From NCBI GenBank assembly GCA_036501825.1, contig DASXZP010000032.1, positions 1 through 64,000 of the forward strand: a stretch of 64,000 bases of DNA. The letters run 5' to 3'. The DNA comes from JAFECT01 sp036501825. Its GTDB lineage: Bacteria; Pseudomonadota; Alphaproteobacteria; Caulobacterales; Caulobacteraceae. A program made the translations under genes and the position numbers. Positions within the stretch are counted from its first letter, which is position 1; each line of letters begins with the position of its first letter. Below, piece by piece: positions 47,225 to 55,295 of this stretch. The notes under the pieces were generated by a model. That model ran no database searches. It saw only the letters and a program-made list of their open reading frames with translations, and was not told where the DNA came from.

Positions 47225-48669
47225 GCCATCCTCCGTGCCCGAAAAGTCTTGAGAAGGCGTGACCCGTGAGTGCGCACCGACGCCGCGTCCAGCATCCACG
47301 CGACCGGGGCGTAAACCATAAGTCCGACCGACGCCTTCGCCGCGACTTCGAGAATGCCGCCGACCGAGGGTATGCAAATCACGGCGAGCGCCATCGATGC
47401 GGTCGCCAAACCGCACTTGCCGACGGTCTCCCACGGGATCGGAAGCGCGCCCGCGCGTTTACCAAGAGTCCACGACGCGAAGGCGCCGATCGCATAACTC
47501 AGCGCTGTCGACCAGGCCGCCCCGATGACGCCGAAGCGGGGGACGAGGATCAGGTTCAGCGACACATTGACGATCGCCGGGCAGGCCATGGCCAGCAGCA
47601 GCAGCTTGGTCTTGCGCGCCAGGGTGAAGGCCTGGTGGAAGTAATAGGTGGTGACGCCGGCGAAGAAGCCCCCGACCGCAATCCAGGGCGTGACCTGGGC
47701 CGACGCCTCACGCAGGCCTTCGCCCACCAGCACCTGGGCCAGCGGCCTTGCCACCAGCGCGAGACCGGCCGCGGCGGGCAGCGCGATGAGCAGCAGCGTC
47801 GAGGCCTGTTCACGCGCCGCCTCTTGCAGCGAACGCCGTCCGCCGCGCTCCAGCGCCATGACCAGCGCCGGTCCGCCCGCGGCGCCCAGCCACAGGAAGA
47901 TCACGTCCAGCGTGCGGTTTGCGAGGCTGTAGGCGGCGTGATAGGCGCCGACGCTTTTCGCATCGAGGTAGGCCGCGATCATGAACCGGTCGGTGGTGGC
48001 CAGCGCCAGCGCCAGGATCAACGAAGCGGAGATCGGCAGGCCGTAGGCGGCGTAGCGCCGCGCGCGGTCGGGCTCGAAGTGTCCGCCCTTCAGGAAGGCC
48101 AGTTCCTTCGGCAGCGAGAACGGAAGGCACAGGACCGCAGCGATACCCGCGCCGATCAGGGGTGCGGCGCCGCCGAGGCCCAGCACCGCAAACAAAACCC
48201 CCAACGCAAAACCGCCGGCGGTTTGGGCCATGTCGAGCGCAGAGGCGGAGACGACCTCGCCCGCGGCGCGCCGGCGCTCTTGCACAAGCTTGATCAGACA
48301 GCGGCCGAGAATGGCCCCGAGGCCTGCGCCGATCGCCATCTTCAGCGCCGGATTGGCCGGCCACAGCCACAGGCCGATCGCACAGACCGGCGTGAACACC
48401 ACCGCCATCACGACATAGGCGCGGTACAGCGTCTTGAAATGGTCGGCGAGCCGCCCGCTGGTCTGTTCGGCGGCGAAGAAGCGCGCCATCGACGCCTCCA
48501 GCCAGGTGAAGCCGATGGTATGCACCAGCGTCATCGCCGAAAAGCCGAGCGCATAGAGGCCGAACTGCTCGGGCGTGAGCAGGCGCGTGAACACCACGAT
48601 GGTGAGCAGGCCCACCACCCCTTGAACGATGTTGGCGGGCAGATAGGCCCAGACGCCGCGCCAAAACAT
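47221..48669 (-). CDS. hfsF: Holdfast polysaccharide flippase (Wzx-like)
   Basis: MATE/MurJ-superfamily polysaccharide flippase expected to move lipid-linked repeat units across the inner membrane. The 482-aa protein has about twelve transmembrane helices, starting MFWRGVWAYLPANIVQGVVG and including VVFTRLLTPEQFGLYAL, the conserved signature of Wzx proteins. The ATG at 48669 is 8 bp after the hfsE stop; its stop overlaps hfsG. Second gene in hfsE-F-G-H. Confidence 0.9.
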   Translation of the reverse strand: MFWRGVWAYLPANIVQGVVGLLTIVVFTRLLTPEQFGLYALGFSAMTLVHTIGFTWLEASMARFFAAEQTSGRLADHFKTLYRAYVVMAVVFTPVCAIGLWLWPANPALKMAIGAGLGAILGRCLIKLVQERRRAAGEVVSASALDMAQTAGGFALGVLFAVLGLGGAAPLIGAGIAAVLCLPFSLPKELAFLKGGHFEPDRARRYAAYGLPISASLILALALATTDRFMIAAYLDAKSVGAYHAAYSLANRTLDVIFLWLGAAGGPALVMALERGGRRSLQEAAREQASTLLLIALPAAAGLALVARPLAQVLVGEGLREASAQVTPWIAVGGFFAGVTTYYFHQAFTLARKTKLLLLAMACPAIVNVSLNLILVPRFGVIGAAWSTALSYAIGAFASWTLGKRAGALPIPWETVGKCGLATASMALAVICIPSVGGILEVAAKASVGLMVYAPVAWMLDAASVRTHGSRLLKTFRARRMA

Positions 48670-48677
48670 CGGCGCGC

Positions 48678-50255
48678 TCAGCGAATGGCCAGACGGTCGC
48701 CCACCAAGACGGGGACGGTCATCAGGATGCAATAGAGGTCGAGCCATACCGACTGGCGCTCGATGTATTCGATGTCCAGCGCCACGCGCTTGCGCACGTC
48801 GGCGGCGGTGTGTAGCGGTCCGCGCGAGCCCTTGATCGCGGCCCAGCCGGTCATGCCGGGCTTCATGCGGTGACGCCAGGCGTACTCGGCGACGAGGCGC
48901 GCGCTCTCCCACTGGCCGGTCTTCATGCCCACCGAGTGTGGCCGCGGCCCCACCAGCGACATCTCGCCCTTCAGCACGTTCACCAGCTGGGGCAGTTCGT
49001 CGAGGCTCATCTGACGAAGGAAACGGCCGGCGCGCGTGACGCGCTCGTCGTCGGCGACGACCTGGCGGGCGCCGGCCTGGTCGGTCGATTCCTGGCGCAT
49101 GGTGCGAAACTTCCAGACGGTCACGACCTCGTTGTTGAAGCCGTGGCGCTTCTGGCGGAACAGCACCGGGCCTTGGCTGTCGAGTTTCACCCACAGCGCG
49201 ATCAACCCCATCAGCGGCGCCAGCATCACCAGCATCAACGCGCCGACGCCAAGATCGAGCAGACGCTTGGCGAAGGCGCGGCGGTCGTTCTCCGGCAGGC
49301 CCGACAGGCGGGTCAGCGGCGCGTCTGCGAGCCTGGCCAGCGCCGCGTCGCGGTCGCTTTCGGTCTCCAGATCCACCAGCAGCGACACCTCGTTCGGCAA
49401 CACCCGCAGGCGATCGACGATCTCACGCACGCGGCCGCGCGCGCCGGCATCGACGCAGACGACGACGCGGTCGACGAAGGGCGCGATGCGATGCTCGACC
49501 AGGGCCTGCACGTCACCCAGCACGGGCACGCCGGACAGCGCCTCGGGCGAGCGCGCCAGGCGGTCATCGAACACGCCGATGACGTTCACGTCGCGACGAG
49601 CCAGGGCGGCGGTGATCAACCGCTCCGCATGTTTGGTGGCGCCGACGATGACGATGTTGGGGGTCAGACGCCCTTGCGCGCGCCAACCCTGCACCGTGGT
49701 GAACGCCCACCCGTGCAGCGCCAGCACCACCAGCGGTGTCATCAGGAACCAGGTGTCGAGGCCGGTGATCGCTACGTCGCTCGCGCCCAGCCCGAAGGCC
49801 AAGCCATAGGCGGGGATTAGCGCGACCGCGAAGGCGGTAGTCACCTTGGACAGGTGCACGCCCAGCCGCTCATGGCGCCCGAAGCCGTAGAGGCCGAACA
49901 CGCCGAACAGCCACGCGACCAGGGACGTGGCGACCACGATCGGCAGCAGGTCGCGCAACGGCGCCGCGGCCAGCCGGCCGCCCAGCGCAATGGCGGTGGT
50001 AAGCGCGGCCAGGGCGGTGACGCTAACCACGTCTCCCGCCCGGAAGAACCGCGCCGCCAGGGCGCCGCTCTGTTTCAGGCGTGCGGAAACGAGACGTTCG
50101 GGCCGGAATGGGCCACGGCGGTTAACCGTGCCGGCCCTCGGCGCCTGGGCGAAATCGGCCGCCAGGGCCTGCAGGGCGATGGGGTCGAGCGGGACGGATT
50201 CCCGAGCTTCAACAGGGACTTCCGGGGTGCGGTTGCGTGCGACAGCGGCCGGCAT
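48678..50255 (-). CDS. hfsE: Holdfast initiating sugar-phosphate transferase
   Basis: Polyisoprenyl-phosphate hexose-1-phosphate transferase that starts repeat-unit synthesis. The 525-aa protein has the long WbaP/WcaJ-like layout: four N-terminal transmembrane helices (about 75-195), a CoA-binding-like Rossmann domain (NIVIVGATKHAERLI), one further helix, and the catalytic bacterial-sugar-transferase domain (FRQKRHGFNNEVVTVWKFRTM, LRQMSLDELPQLVNVLKGEMSLVGPRP, KPGMTGWAAIKGSRG). First gene of the leftward hfsE-F-G-H set, 95 bp after the tRNA-Ser gene. Confidence 0.9.
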   Translation of the reverse strand: MPAAVARNRTPEVPVEARESVPLDPIALQALAADFAQAPRAGTVNRRGPFRPERLVSARLKQSGALAARFFRAGDVVSVTALAALTTAIALGGRLAAAPLRDLLPIVVATSLVAWLFGVFGLYGFGRHERLGVHLSKVTTAFAVALIPAYGLAFGLGASDVAITGLDTWFLMTPLVVLALHGWAFTTVQGWRAQGRLTPNIVIVGATKHAERLITAALARRDVNVIGVFDDRLARSPEALSGVPVLGDVQALVEHRIAPFVDRVVVCVDAGARGRVREIVDRLRVLPNEVSLLVDLETESDRDAALARLADAPLTRLSGLPENDRRAFAKRLLDLGVGALMLVMLAPLMGLIALWVKLDSQGPVLFRQKRHGFNNEVVTVWKFRTMRQESTDQAGARQVVADDERVTRAGRFLRQMSLDELPQLVNVLKGEMSLVGPRPHSVGMKTGQWESARLVAEYAWRHRMKPGMTGWAAIKGSRGPLHTAADVRKRVALDIEYIERQSVWLDLYCILMTVPVLVGDRLAIR

Positions 50256-50350
50256 GGGGGCGTCCTGAATGGGGAATTTCAGGAGGCCTGCTGCAATCGC
50301 CGTGCAACCGGGAGGGGATGGGGCGGCTGGCCATCAAAGGAAGCGGGGGA

Positions 50351-50440
50351 TGGCGGTGACGGAGGGATTCGAACCCTCGATACCCTTTCGGGTATGACGA
50401 TTTAGCAAACCGTTGCCTTCAGCCACTCGGCCACATCACC
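50351..50440 (-). tRNA. tRNA-Ser (GCT)
   Basis: Minus strand, 90 nt, starting GGTGATGTGGCCGAGTGG and ending CGTCACC-G-CCA with the CCA encoded. The acceptor stem pairs fully with one G.T wobble. The anticodon loop TTTGCTAAA gives anticodon GCT (codons AGC/AGU). A long class II variable arm (ATACCC-GAAA-GGGTAT) and a standard T loop (GGTTCGAATCC) identify a serine tRNA. Confidence 0.96.
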
Positions 50441-50573
50441 CACCGGGTCCGGAGTTTCCCCCGGGACTGGCCGCTTTACAGCCGCGCCAAGGCGGCCGGT
50501 CAAGCGGGGAAGAGCCTCTTAGCGGAGACCGCGCCGTTTCGCCACCGGGCCAGGGCTTTTTCAAGCGGAGGCC

Positions 50574-50754
50574 AAGGGGCTGGGTCGTCGCTCTTTGGCC
50601 GAGCTGGTCCACGCGCGTTGGCCTGACGTCAAACTGGTTGTGGCGTCCGGGCAGGCTCTGCGAGCACCGGCGCCGGGCGACGGCCGGTTCTCAGGAAGCC
50701 CTACACGGTCTCGGAATGGCCGACACGGTGTCGAAGACCCTGCGCGCTGACTGA
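50574..50754 (+). pseudogene. Frameshifted response-regulator receiver remnant
   Basis: Pieces of the C-terminal half of a receiver domain are readable in three frames: LAELVHARWPDVKLVVASGQ and GDGRF in one, FLRKPYTVSE in the next, MADTVSKTLRAD-stop in the third. The pattern (…P-x-x-V-S-G… then the conserved Lys-Pro-Y/F) is that of small CheY-like response regulators. No start, phosphorylation Asp or intact frame remains, so it looks like a decayed gene. It lies between tRNA-Ser and the convergent DUF2252 gene, where most of 50441-50757 otherwise holds nothing recognisable. Confidence 0.5.
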
Positions 50755-50757
50755 GGC

Positions 50758-51975
50758 TCACGCCGCGACGCCCAGTGCATAGCGCCGACAGTGTTCGAGA
50801 TAGGCTACCTCATGAACCGAAACCAGATCGACCACGCTGCTCCATAACCAGTGGGGCGCGTCCAAGTCGCCCGACGAGCGCTTGTTCATTTCCTCGCTCC
50901 AGGCGTGTCGCGCCGTCTCGTCAAGCTGACGAGCGTGAGCCTTTCCCACCACGGACGCGAGATAGTGCGCGGCCCGCACAGCCTCTTGCTGAGTGAGCTT
51001 GTCGATCTCCAGCTTCAGGTCCTGCGGCATCAGTTCGCGCAGGACGACGCTCTTGTCCATGAATGTCGCGGCCAGCATCCGTCCGCCTAAGAAAGGCGAG
51101 AGAGCGCGCGCGCCTGCGACCACGCGCTCCGCGTCGTCTCTCGGCATCGAGCCGCTCGGTGATCGCGGAGCGGCGGGATGGGTGGCTTCCTTTATGTCGA
51201 CCAGACACAGGCCGCCGTTGTCGGCGTCGCCCGTCTTGCCCACCTGAACCAGAACGGCATACCGCAAGCGCCCCAGCGAACTGCAGCCCTTCATCCAGTA
51301 GGCGGCGTCGAGCACCTCAATGTCGGAAGCGCTGTCGCGACCGCGCAGGGCGGTGACCATAGTCCGGACGGCTTCGGTCTCGAACAGCTTGCCGATCTCG
51401 CTTCGCTCGCGAGAGGAGAGCGCCCAGAACCGCTCACCCAGCGGGATGTTGGGCTTGACGTCCTCGATGCGCTCTCGCGCCAGGTGGCGCCATTTGCGGC
51501 GGTTGGCCTGCCTGAGGACCTTTTTGATAGATCGGGGTCGGTCGGACTTGGAACCCGAATCCGCGCCCAGAAGCGCGTCCCGGTATCCGGCGACCATTTC
51601 CTCGAGCATCTTCGCCGTCGTTACACCCGGCAGGTCCGCACCGCGCGCCGCGGTTGCAAGCGACAGACCCAGCCGCACCAGATCATGGGCGGGATTTCCG
51701 ATGACGGTCTGGTCGAGATCTCTGATCTGAACGTCGATGTCGCCATCGGCGCTCGCGAGTGGGCCGAGATTGCCGAGGTGGCAATCGCCGCAGATCCAGA
51801 TCGCGGGGCCCTCCGGCAAGGCGCGACCGGCCCCATCCTCCAGCCATTGGTAAAATCGCTGGGTGTTGCCGCGCACATAGGCGTGGGCGGACCGGGCCAT
51901 CTTCAGTCGCCGCTGTTCAATCAGAACGGCGGCACGGCCGTCGACCTTTGGGGACGGATAAGGACGCTTGCTCAT
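50758..51975 (-). CDS. DUF2252 family protein
   Basis: A 405-aa protein of the DUF2252 family, related to aminoglycoside-phosphotransferase/HipA-like kinase folds. Characteristic segments are AHAYVRGNTQRFYQWL, WICGDCHLGNLGPLASADGDIDVQIRDLDQTVIGNPAHDLVRLGLSLA (a brenner-like catalytic H-x-x-N and D region), YWMKGCSSLGRLRYAVLVQVG and LVDIKEA. Biochemical function is not established. It has no signal peptide and is monocistronic. Confidence 0.85.
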   Translation of the reverse strand: MSKRPYPSPKVDGRAAVLIEQRRLKMARSAHAYVRGNTQRFYQWLEDGAGRALPEGPAIWICGDCHLGNLGPLASADGDIDVQIRDLDQTVIGNPAHDLVRLGLSLATAARGADLPGVTTAKMLEEMVAGYRDALLGADSGSKSDRPRSIKKVLRQANRRKWRHLARERIEDVKPNIPLGERFWALSSRERSEIGKLFETEAVRTMVTALRGRDSASDIEVLDAAYWMKGCSSLGRLRYAVLVQVGKTGDADNGGLCLVDIKEATHPAAPRSPSGSMPRDDAERVVAGARALSPFLGGRMLAATFMDKSVVLRELMPQDLKLEIDKLTQQEAVRAAHYLASVVGKAHARQLDETARHAWSEEMNKRSSGDLDAPHWLWSSVVDLVSVHEVAYLEHCRRYALGVAA

Positions 51976-52119
51976 CCAGGCATAATGCGAAGCTGGCCGC
52001 TCCGTTGCGGCGGCCCCTGTTGGCGCTGCTCAGGTCCACAAGTGGGCGCTCACGCGGGCGTGTCGGCGGGTTGTACCGATCGTTCGGCGAGACACGGTCT
52101 CCGTAGCCGCGGCCATAGC

Positions 52120-52770
52120 CTACTCGCCTCCGGCGAAATGCTCCGTCCCGGGCGGGGCGTGCAACCGCTGCGCCGCCTTTGCGGCCTGAAAGCCGGGGCG
52201 GTCTTGCAGCCGCCGCCAGTACGCCTGCGTCTGCGGCTGGGCTTCCGCAATGAGGCCCAGATGCTCCGCCAACAGCAGGGCGTAGCCGACTGAGATATCA
52301 GCCGCCGTGAACCGGTCCGCGCACAGCCAGTCCGATGTCTCGACCACGCGGTCGACGGCGCGCAGGCGGGACAGGAACCACTTCGCGTAGTCGTTGGCGA
52401 CGGCCTCCGCCTTGCCGGGCTCGAAGCGCCGGTATCGGATTACCAGGGTCTGCGGAAAGGTCAGGGTCGCTTCGCCGTAGTGCAACCAGTTGAGCCAGGC
52501 GCCGTAGGCCGGTTCGTCCACCGTGACCGCGAGGGAGCTGGGGCCATAACGAGTGACGAGGTACTGCACGATGGCCGCCGACTCCGTCATGAACACGCCG
52601 CCGTCGATCAGCGCCGGTATGGTGCCGAGCGGGTTTACCGCCATGTACGGCTTGTCGCGATGCCGCGGCGGGAACGGCAGCACCTTCAGATCGTAGGCGA
52701 GGCCGAGTTCCTCGAGCGCCCACAACGGTCGAAACGAGCGCGCGTCGGTGCAGTGGTAGAGTTGGATCAT
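52120..52770 (-). CDS. Glutathione S-transferase family protein
   Basis: A 216-aa GST. The N-terminal thioredoxin-like domain starts MIQLYHCTDARSFRPLWALEELG and includes the cis-Pro (NPLGTIPALIDGG) and FMTESAAIVQYLVTRYG; the C-terminal helical domain has WLNWLHYGEATLTFPQ and FTAADISVGYALLLAEHLG. The ATG at 52770 gives the conserved N-terminus; a GTG two codons earlier is possible. It is divergent from the S9 peptidase gene, with a 167-bp control region between, and might belong to the same regulon. Confidence 0.9.
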   Translation of the reverse strand: MIQLYHCTDARSFRPLWALEELGLAYDLKVLPFPPRHRDKPYMAVNPLGTIPALIDGGVFMTESAAIVQYLVTRYGPSSLAVTVDEPAYGAWLNWLHYGEATLTFPQTLVIRYRRFEPGKAEAVANDYAKWFLSRLRAVDRVVETSDWLCADRFTAADISVGYALLLAEHLGLIAEAQPQTQAYWRRLQDRPGFQAAKAAQRLHAPPGTEHFAGGE

Positions 52771-52841
52771 GGTCACCCCGGGCCGACGGGCGTCACCGGC
52801 CTGCCGACGCCCCTATACACGCATCCTCCGGTTCCGGCCGC

Positions 52842-52885
52842 CCGATGCAGAACTGTATTGCCCTTGCGCGCCGGGTCAATACAAT
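52842..52885 (+). promoter_or_regulatory. Candidate promoter and TetR-type operator of S9 gene
   Basis: CCGATGCA-GAAC-TGTATTGC (52842-52861) fits the spacing of the perfect palindrome found before the ggt operon (8-bp arms, 4-bp centre), with an identical TGTATTG half. Within it TTGCCC (52858-52863) and TACAAT (52880-52885) form a plausible -35/-10 pair with a 16-bp spacer. TCAATACA at 52876-52883 is a further half-site overlapping the -10. Confidence 0.5.
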
Positions 52886-52937
52886 GCCGGACCAGCCGGA
52901 CCTGCCCGGTTTTCAGCCGTAGAGAACGGGAGCTCCA

Positions 52938-55292
52938 ATGCCGGCGGACACCCAATCCGAGGAAATCCTGGCGCGTTACGCCGCCGCCGAGGCGGTGCTC
53001 GACGCGACGGTCAAGCCGCTGGTGCTCAATGAAGCGGTCGCGGCGACCTGGGTGAACGATACGGAGTTCTGGTATCGCCGCCAGCGCCCCGACGGCGGTC
53101 AGTACATTCGCGTGCGCGACGGCCGGGCCGCCGACGCCTTCGACCACGCCGCAGCGGCTGCAGCGCTTGCGGCGGCGAGCGGCGTTGAGGTCGCGCCCTG
53201 GTCGCTCGACGTGGAATCCATCGGCGACAGCGAACTGATCGTTCGCCGGGACGGACATCGCTGGCGCGTCGCCGGCGGCGCGGCGGCAAAGCTCGGTGAA
53301 ATTTCCTCGTCCCAGCCGGGCGTAAGCCTGTCGCCCGCAGGCGATCGGGCGCTCTTCGTCAGGGATCACGATCTCTACGTTCGCGATGTGCGCACGGGTG
53401 GCGAACTGCGGCTCACAGCGGACGGCGAAGCGGACTTCAGCTGGGGCCAATACCCGGACGCCGGCCTGCTGGCGGTGGTGCGCCGGCGCAACGGCGGCCT
53501 GCCGCTGCCGCCCTATGGCTGGGCCTGGTCGCCCGACGGCGAGCGCCTGGTCGGGGGACGCGTGGATGAGCGGCACGTCGAACCCTATCCCTTCCTCGAG
53601 TCCGTGCCCCAGGACGGCGGCGCGCGGCCCCGCGCCTACATGGTGCGCCAACCGCTGGTCGGCGAACCGGGCCCGGTCTTCAGCGCCTGCATCATCGAGG
53701 TCGCGACCGGCAGGCGGACCCCGATCGCGCTTCCGGACGGCATCGCCGGCAACGCGCTCTCGATCGTGGGCTGGCGCGCGGACGGCAAGGCTTTCTACAC
53801 CGCCATCATCGCCGGCGAGCCGCGCGAAATCCGCCTGGTCGAGGTCGACGCCCTGACCGGCGCGGTGCGCACCCTCGTGACGGATCGGCCCGAGGGCTAC
53901 CCCAACCTCAACGCCGAGATCTACAACCGCCCGAACCTGCGCCTCATCGCCGGCGGCAAGGAGCTGATCTGGTACTCGGAACGCTCGGGCTGGGGTCACC
54001 TCTATCGCTACGACCCGGCGACGGGACAGCTGCTGAACGCGATTACGTCCGGCGATTGGCTGGTCCGCGACATTCTTCGCGTAGACGAGGATCGCAAGCG
54101 CGTCTTCTTCACCGCGACGGCGCGCGAGGGTGGAGACCCATACCTGCGGCGCGTCTACCGCGTCGACTTCGACGGCGCGAACCTGACTCTGCTCACGCCC
54201 GAAGACGCCGACCACACGCTCGACGGCGGTCCGATCCCGATCCTGGCGACGCTCTACAAAGTCCCTGAGCCGCCGCCGGCGATCTCGCCCGGCGCGACGC
54301 TGTTCATCGACAGCTATTCCACCGTCGACGGCCCCGGCGTCACCGTGCTGCGCTCGACCGAGGACGGCCGCGAGATCGCCGTGCTCGAACGCGCCGACGC
54401 CAGCGCGCTCATGGCCACCGGATGGAAGCCGCCCGAACGCTTCACCGCCAAGGCCGCCGACGGTGAAACCGATCTCTACGGCGTGCTCTACCGCTCCAAT
54501 CCTGTCCTGCAGACGCCCACGCCGTTGATCGACGGCATCTACGGCGGTCCACAGGTCACGGTCACGCCGCGCAACTTCAAGACCGCGCGTGCGGCGCTCG
54601 GCGGCTATGGCCGCGCGGCCCTGGCGAGGCTCGGCTTCGCGGTCATGGTCATCGACGGGCGCGGCACGCCGCTGCGTTCCAAGGCGTTCCAGAACGCGGG
54701 CTACGGCAATTTCGCCGACATGGCGCTGGACGACCACGTGGCGGTGCTGGAGCAACTGTGCGCCCGTGATCCCAGCCTCGACGCCGACCGCATCGGCGTG
54801 TACGGCCACAGCTTCGGCGGCTACACCTCGGCGCGCGCCGTGCTGCGCCATCCGGACATCTACAAGGTCGCTGTCTCATCAGCCGGCAGCCACAATCTCC
54901 ACGGCATGTACGGCAACCTCGCCGACGCACTGTGGGCGCCCGACTACGGCAACGGCCTGCGTGTCAAACCCGACGTGAAAGCCATCCCGGAAAACTACCG
55001 CGATCTCGACACGGGGACGCTCGCCGCCAAGCTGCGCGGCAAGCTGATGCTGGCCTACGGCGACATGGACGAGAACGCCTTCCCCGCCGCGACCCTGCAA
55101 CTCGCCGACGCCCTGACCAAGGCCAACCGCAGCTACGACCTGCTGTACATGCCAAACCGCACCCACGGCTTCACGCCCGAGCCCTACTATGTGCGCCGGC
55201 TTTGGGACTATTTCGTCGAGCATCTGATGGGCGTGCGCCCGCCGCTCAACTATGCGATCGGCGGGCCCGCGACGGCGGGGGGCATCGGCTGA
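52938..55292 (+). CDS. S9-family serine peptidase (prolyl oligopeptidase/DPP-type)
   Basis: A 784-aa peptidase with an N-terminal beta-propeller and a C-terminal alpha/beta-hydrolase domain. The catalytic Ser is about residue 625 (YGHSFGGYTSARAVL), the Asp in YGDMDENAF (about 709-711) and the His about 743 (NRTHGF). VIDGRGTPLRSKAFQNAGYGNF before the Ser is typical of the dipeptidyl-peptidase IV/acylaminoacyl branch. No signal peptide, so it is probably cytoplasmic and cuts short, perhaps Pro-containing peptides. ATG 52938 has GGGAG upstream. It ends three bases from the convergent DUF885 gene. Confidence 0.93.
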   Translation: MPADTQSEEILARYAAAEAVLDATVKPLVLNEAVAATWVNDTEFWYRRQRPDGGQYIRVRDGRAADAFDHAAAAAALAAASGVEVAPWSLDVESIGDSELIVRRDGHRWRVAGGAAAKLGEISSSQPGVSLSPAGDRALFVRDHDLYVRDVRTGGELRLTADGEADFSWGQYPDAGLLAVVRRRNGGLPLPPYGWAWSPDGERLVGGRVDERHVEPYPFLESVPQDGGARPRAYMVRQPLVGEPGPVFSACIIEVATGRRTPIALPDGIAGNALSIVGWRADGKAFYTAIIAGEPREIRLVEVDALTGAVRTLVTDRPEGYPNLNAEIYNRPNLRLIAGGKELIWYSERSGWGHLYRYDPATGQLLNAITSGDWLVRDILRVDEDRKRVFFTATAREGGDPYLRRVYRVDFDGANLTLLTPEDADHTLDGGPIPILATLYKVPEPPPAISPGATLFIDSYSTVDGPGVTVLRSTEDGREIAVLERADASALMATGWKPPERFTAKAADGETDLYGVLYRSNPVLQTPTPLIDGIYGGPQVTVTPRNFKTARAALGGYGRAALARLGFAVMVIDGRGTPLRSKAFQNAGYGNFADMALDDHVAVLEQLCARDPSLDADRIGVYGHSFGGYTSARAVLRHPDIYKVAVSSAGSHNLHGMYGNLADALWAPDYGNGLRVKPDVKAIPENYRDLDTGTLAAKLRGKLMLAYGDMDENAFPAATLQLADALTKANRSYDLLYMPNRTHGFTPEPYYVRRLWDYFVEHLMGVRPPLNYAIGGPATAGGIG

Positions 55293-55295
55293 GGA

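Noticed and set aside
50413..50754. Intact 113-codon rightward gene
   Set aside because: It begins inside the tRNA-Ser gene and has no coherent family pattern; only its last 12 codons fit the decayed receiver domain.
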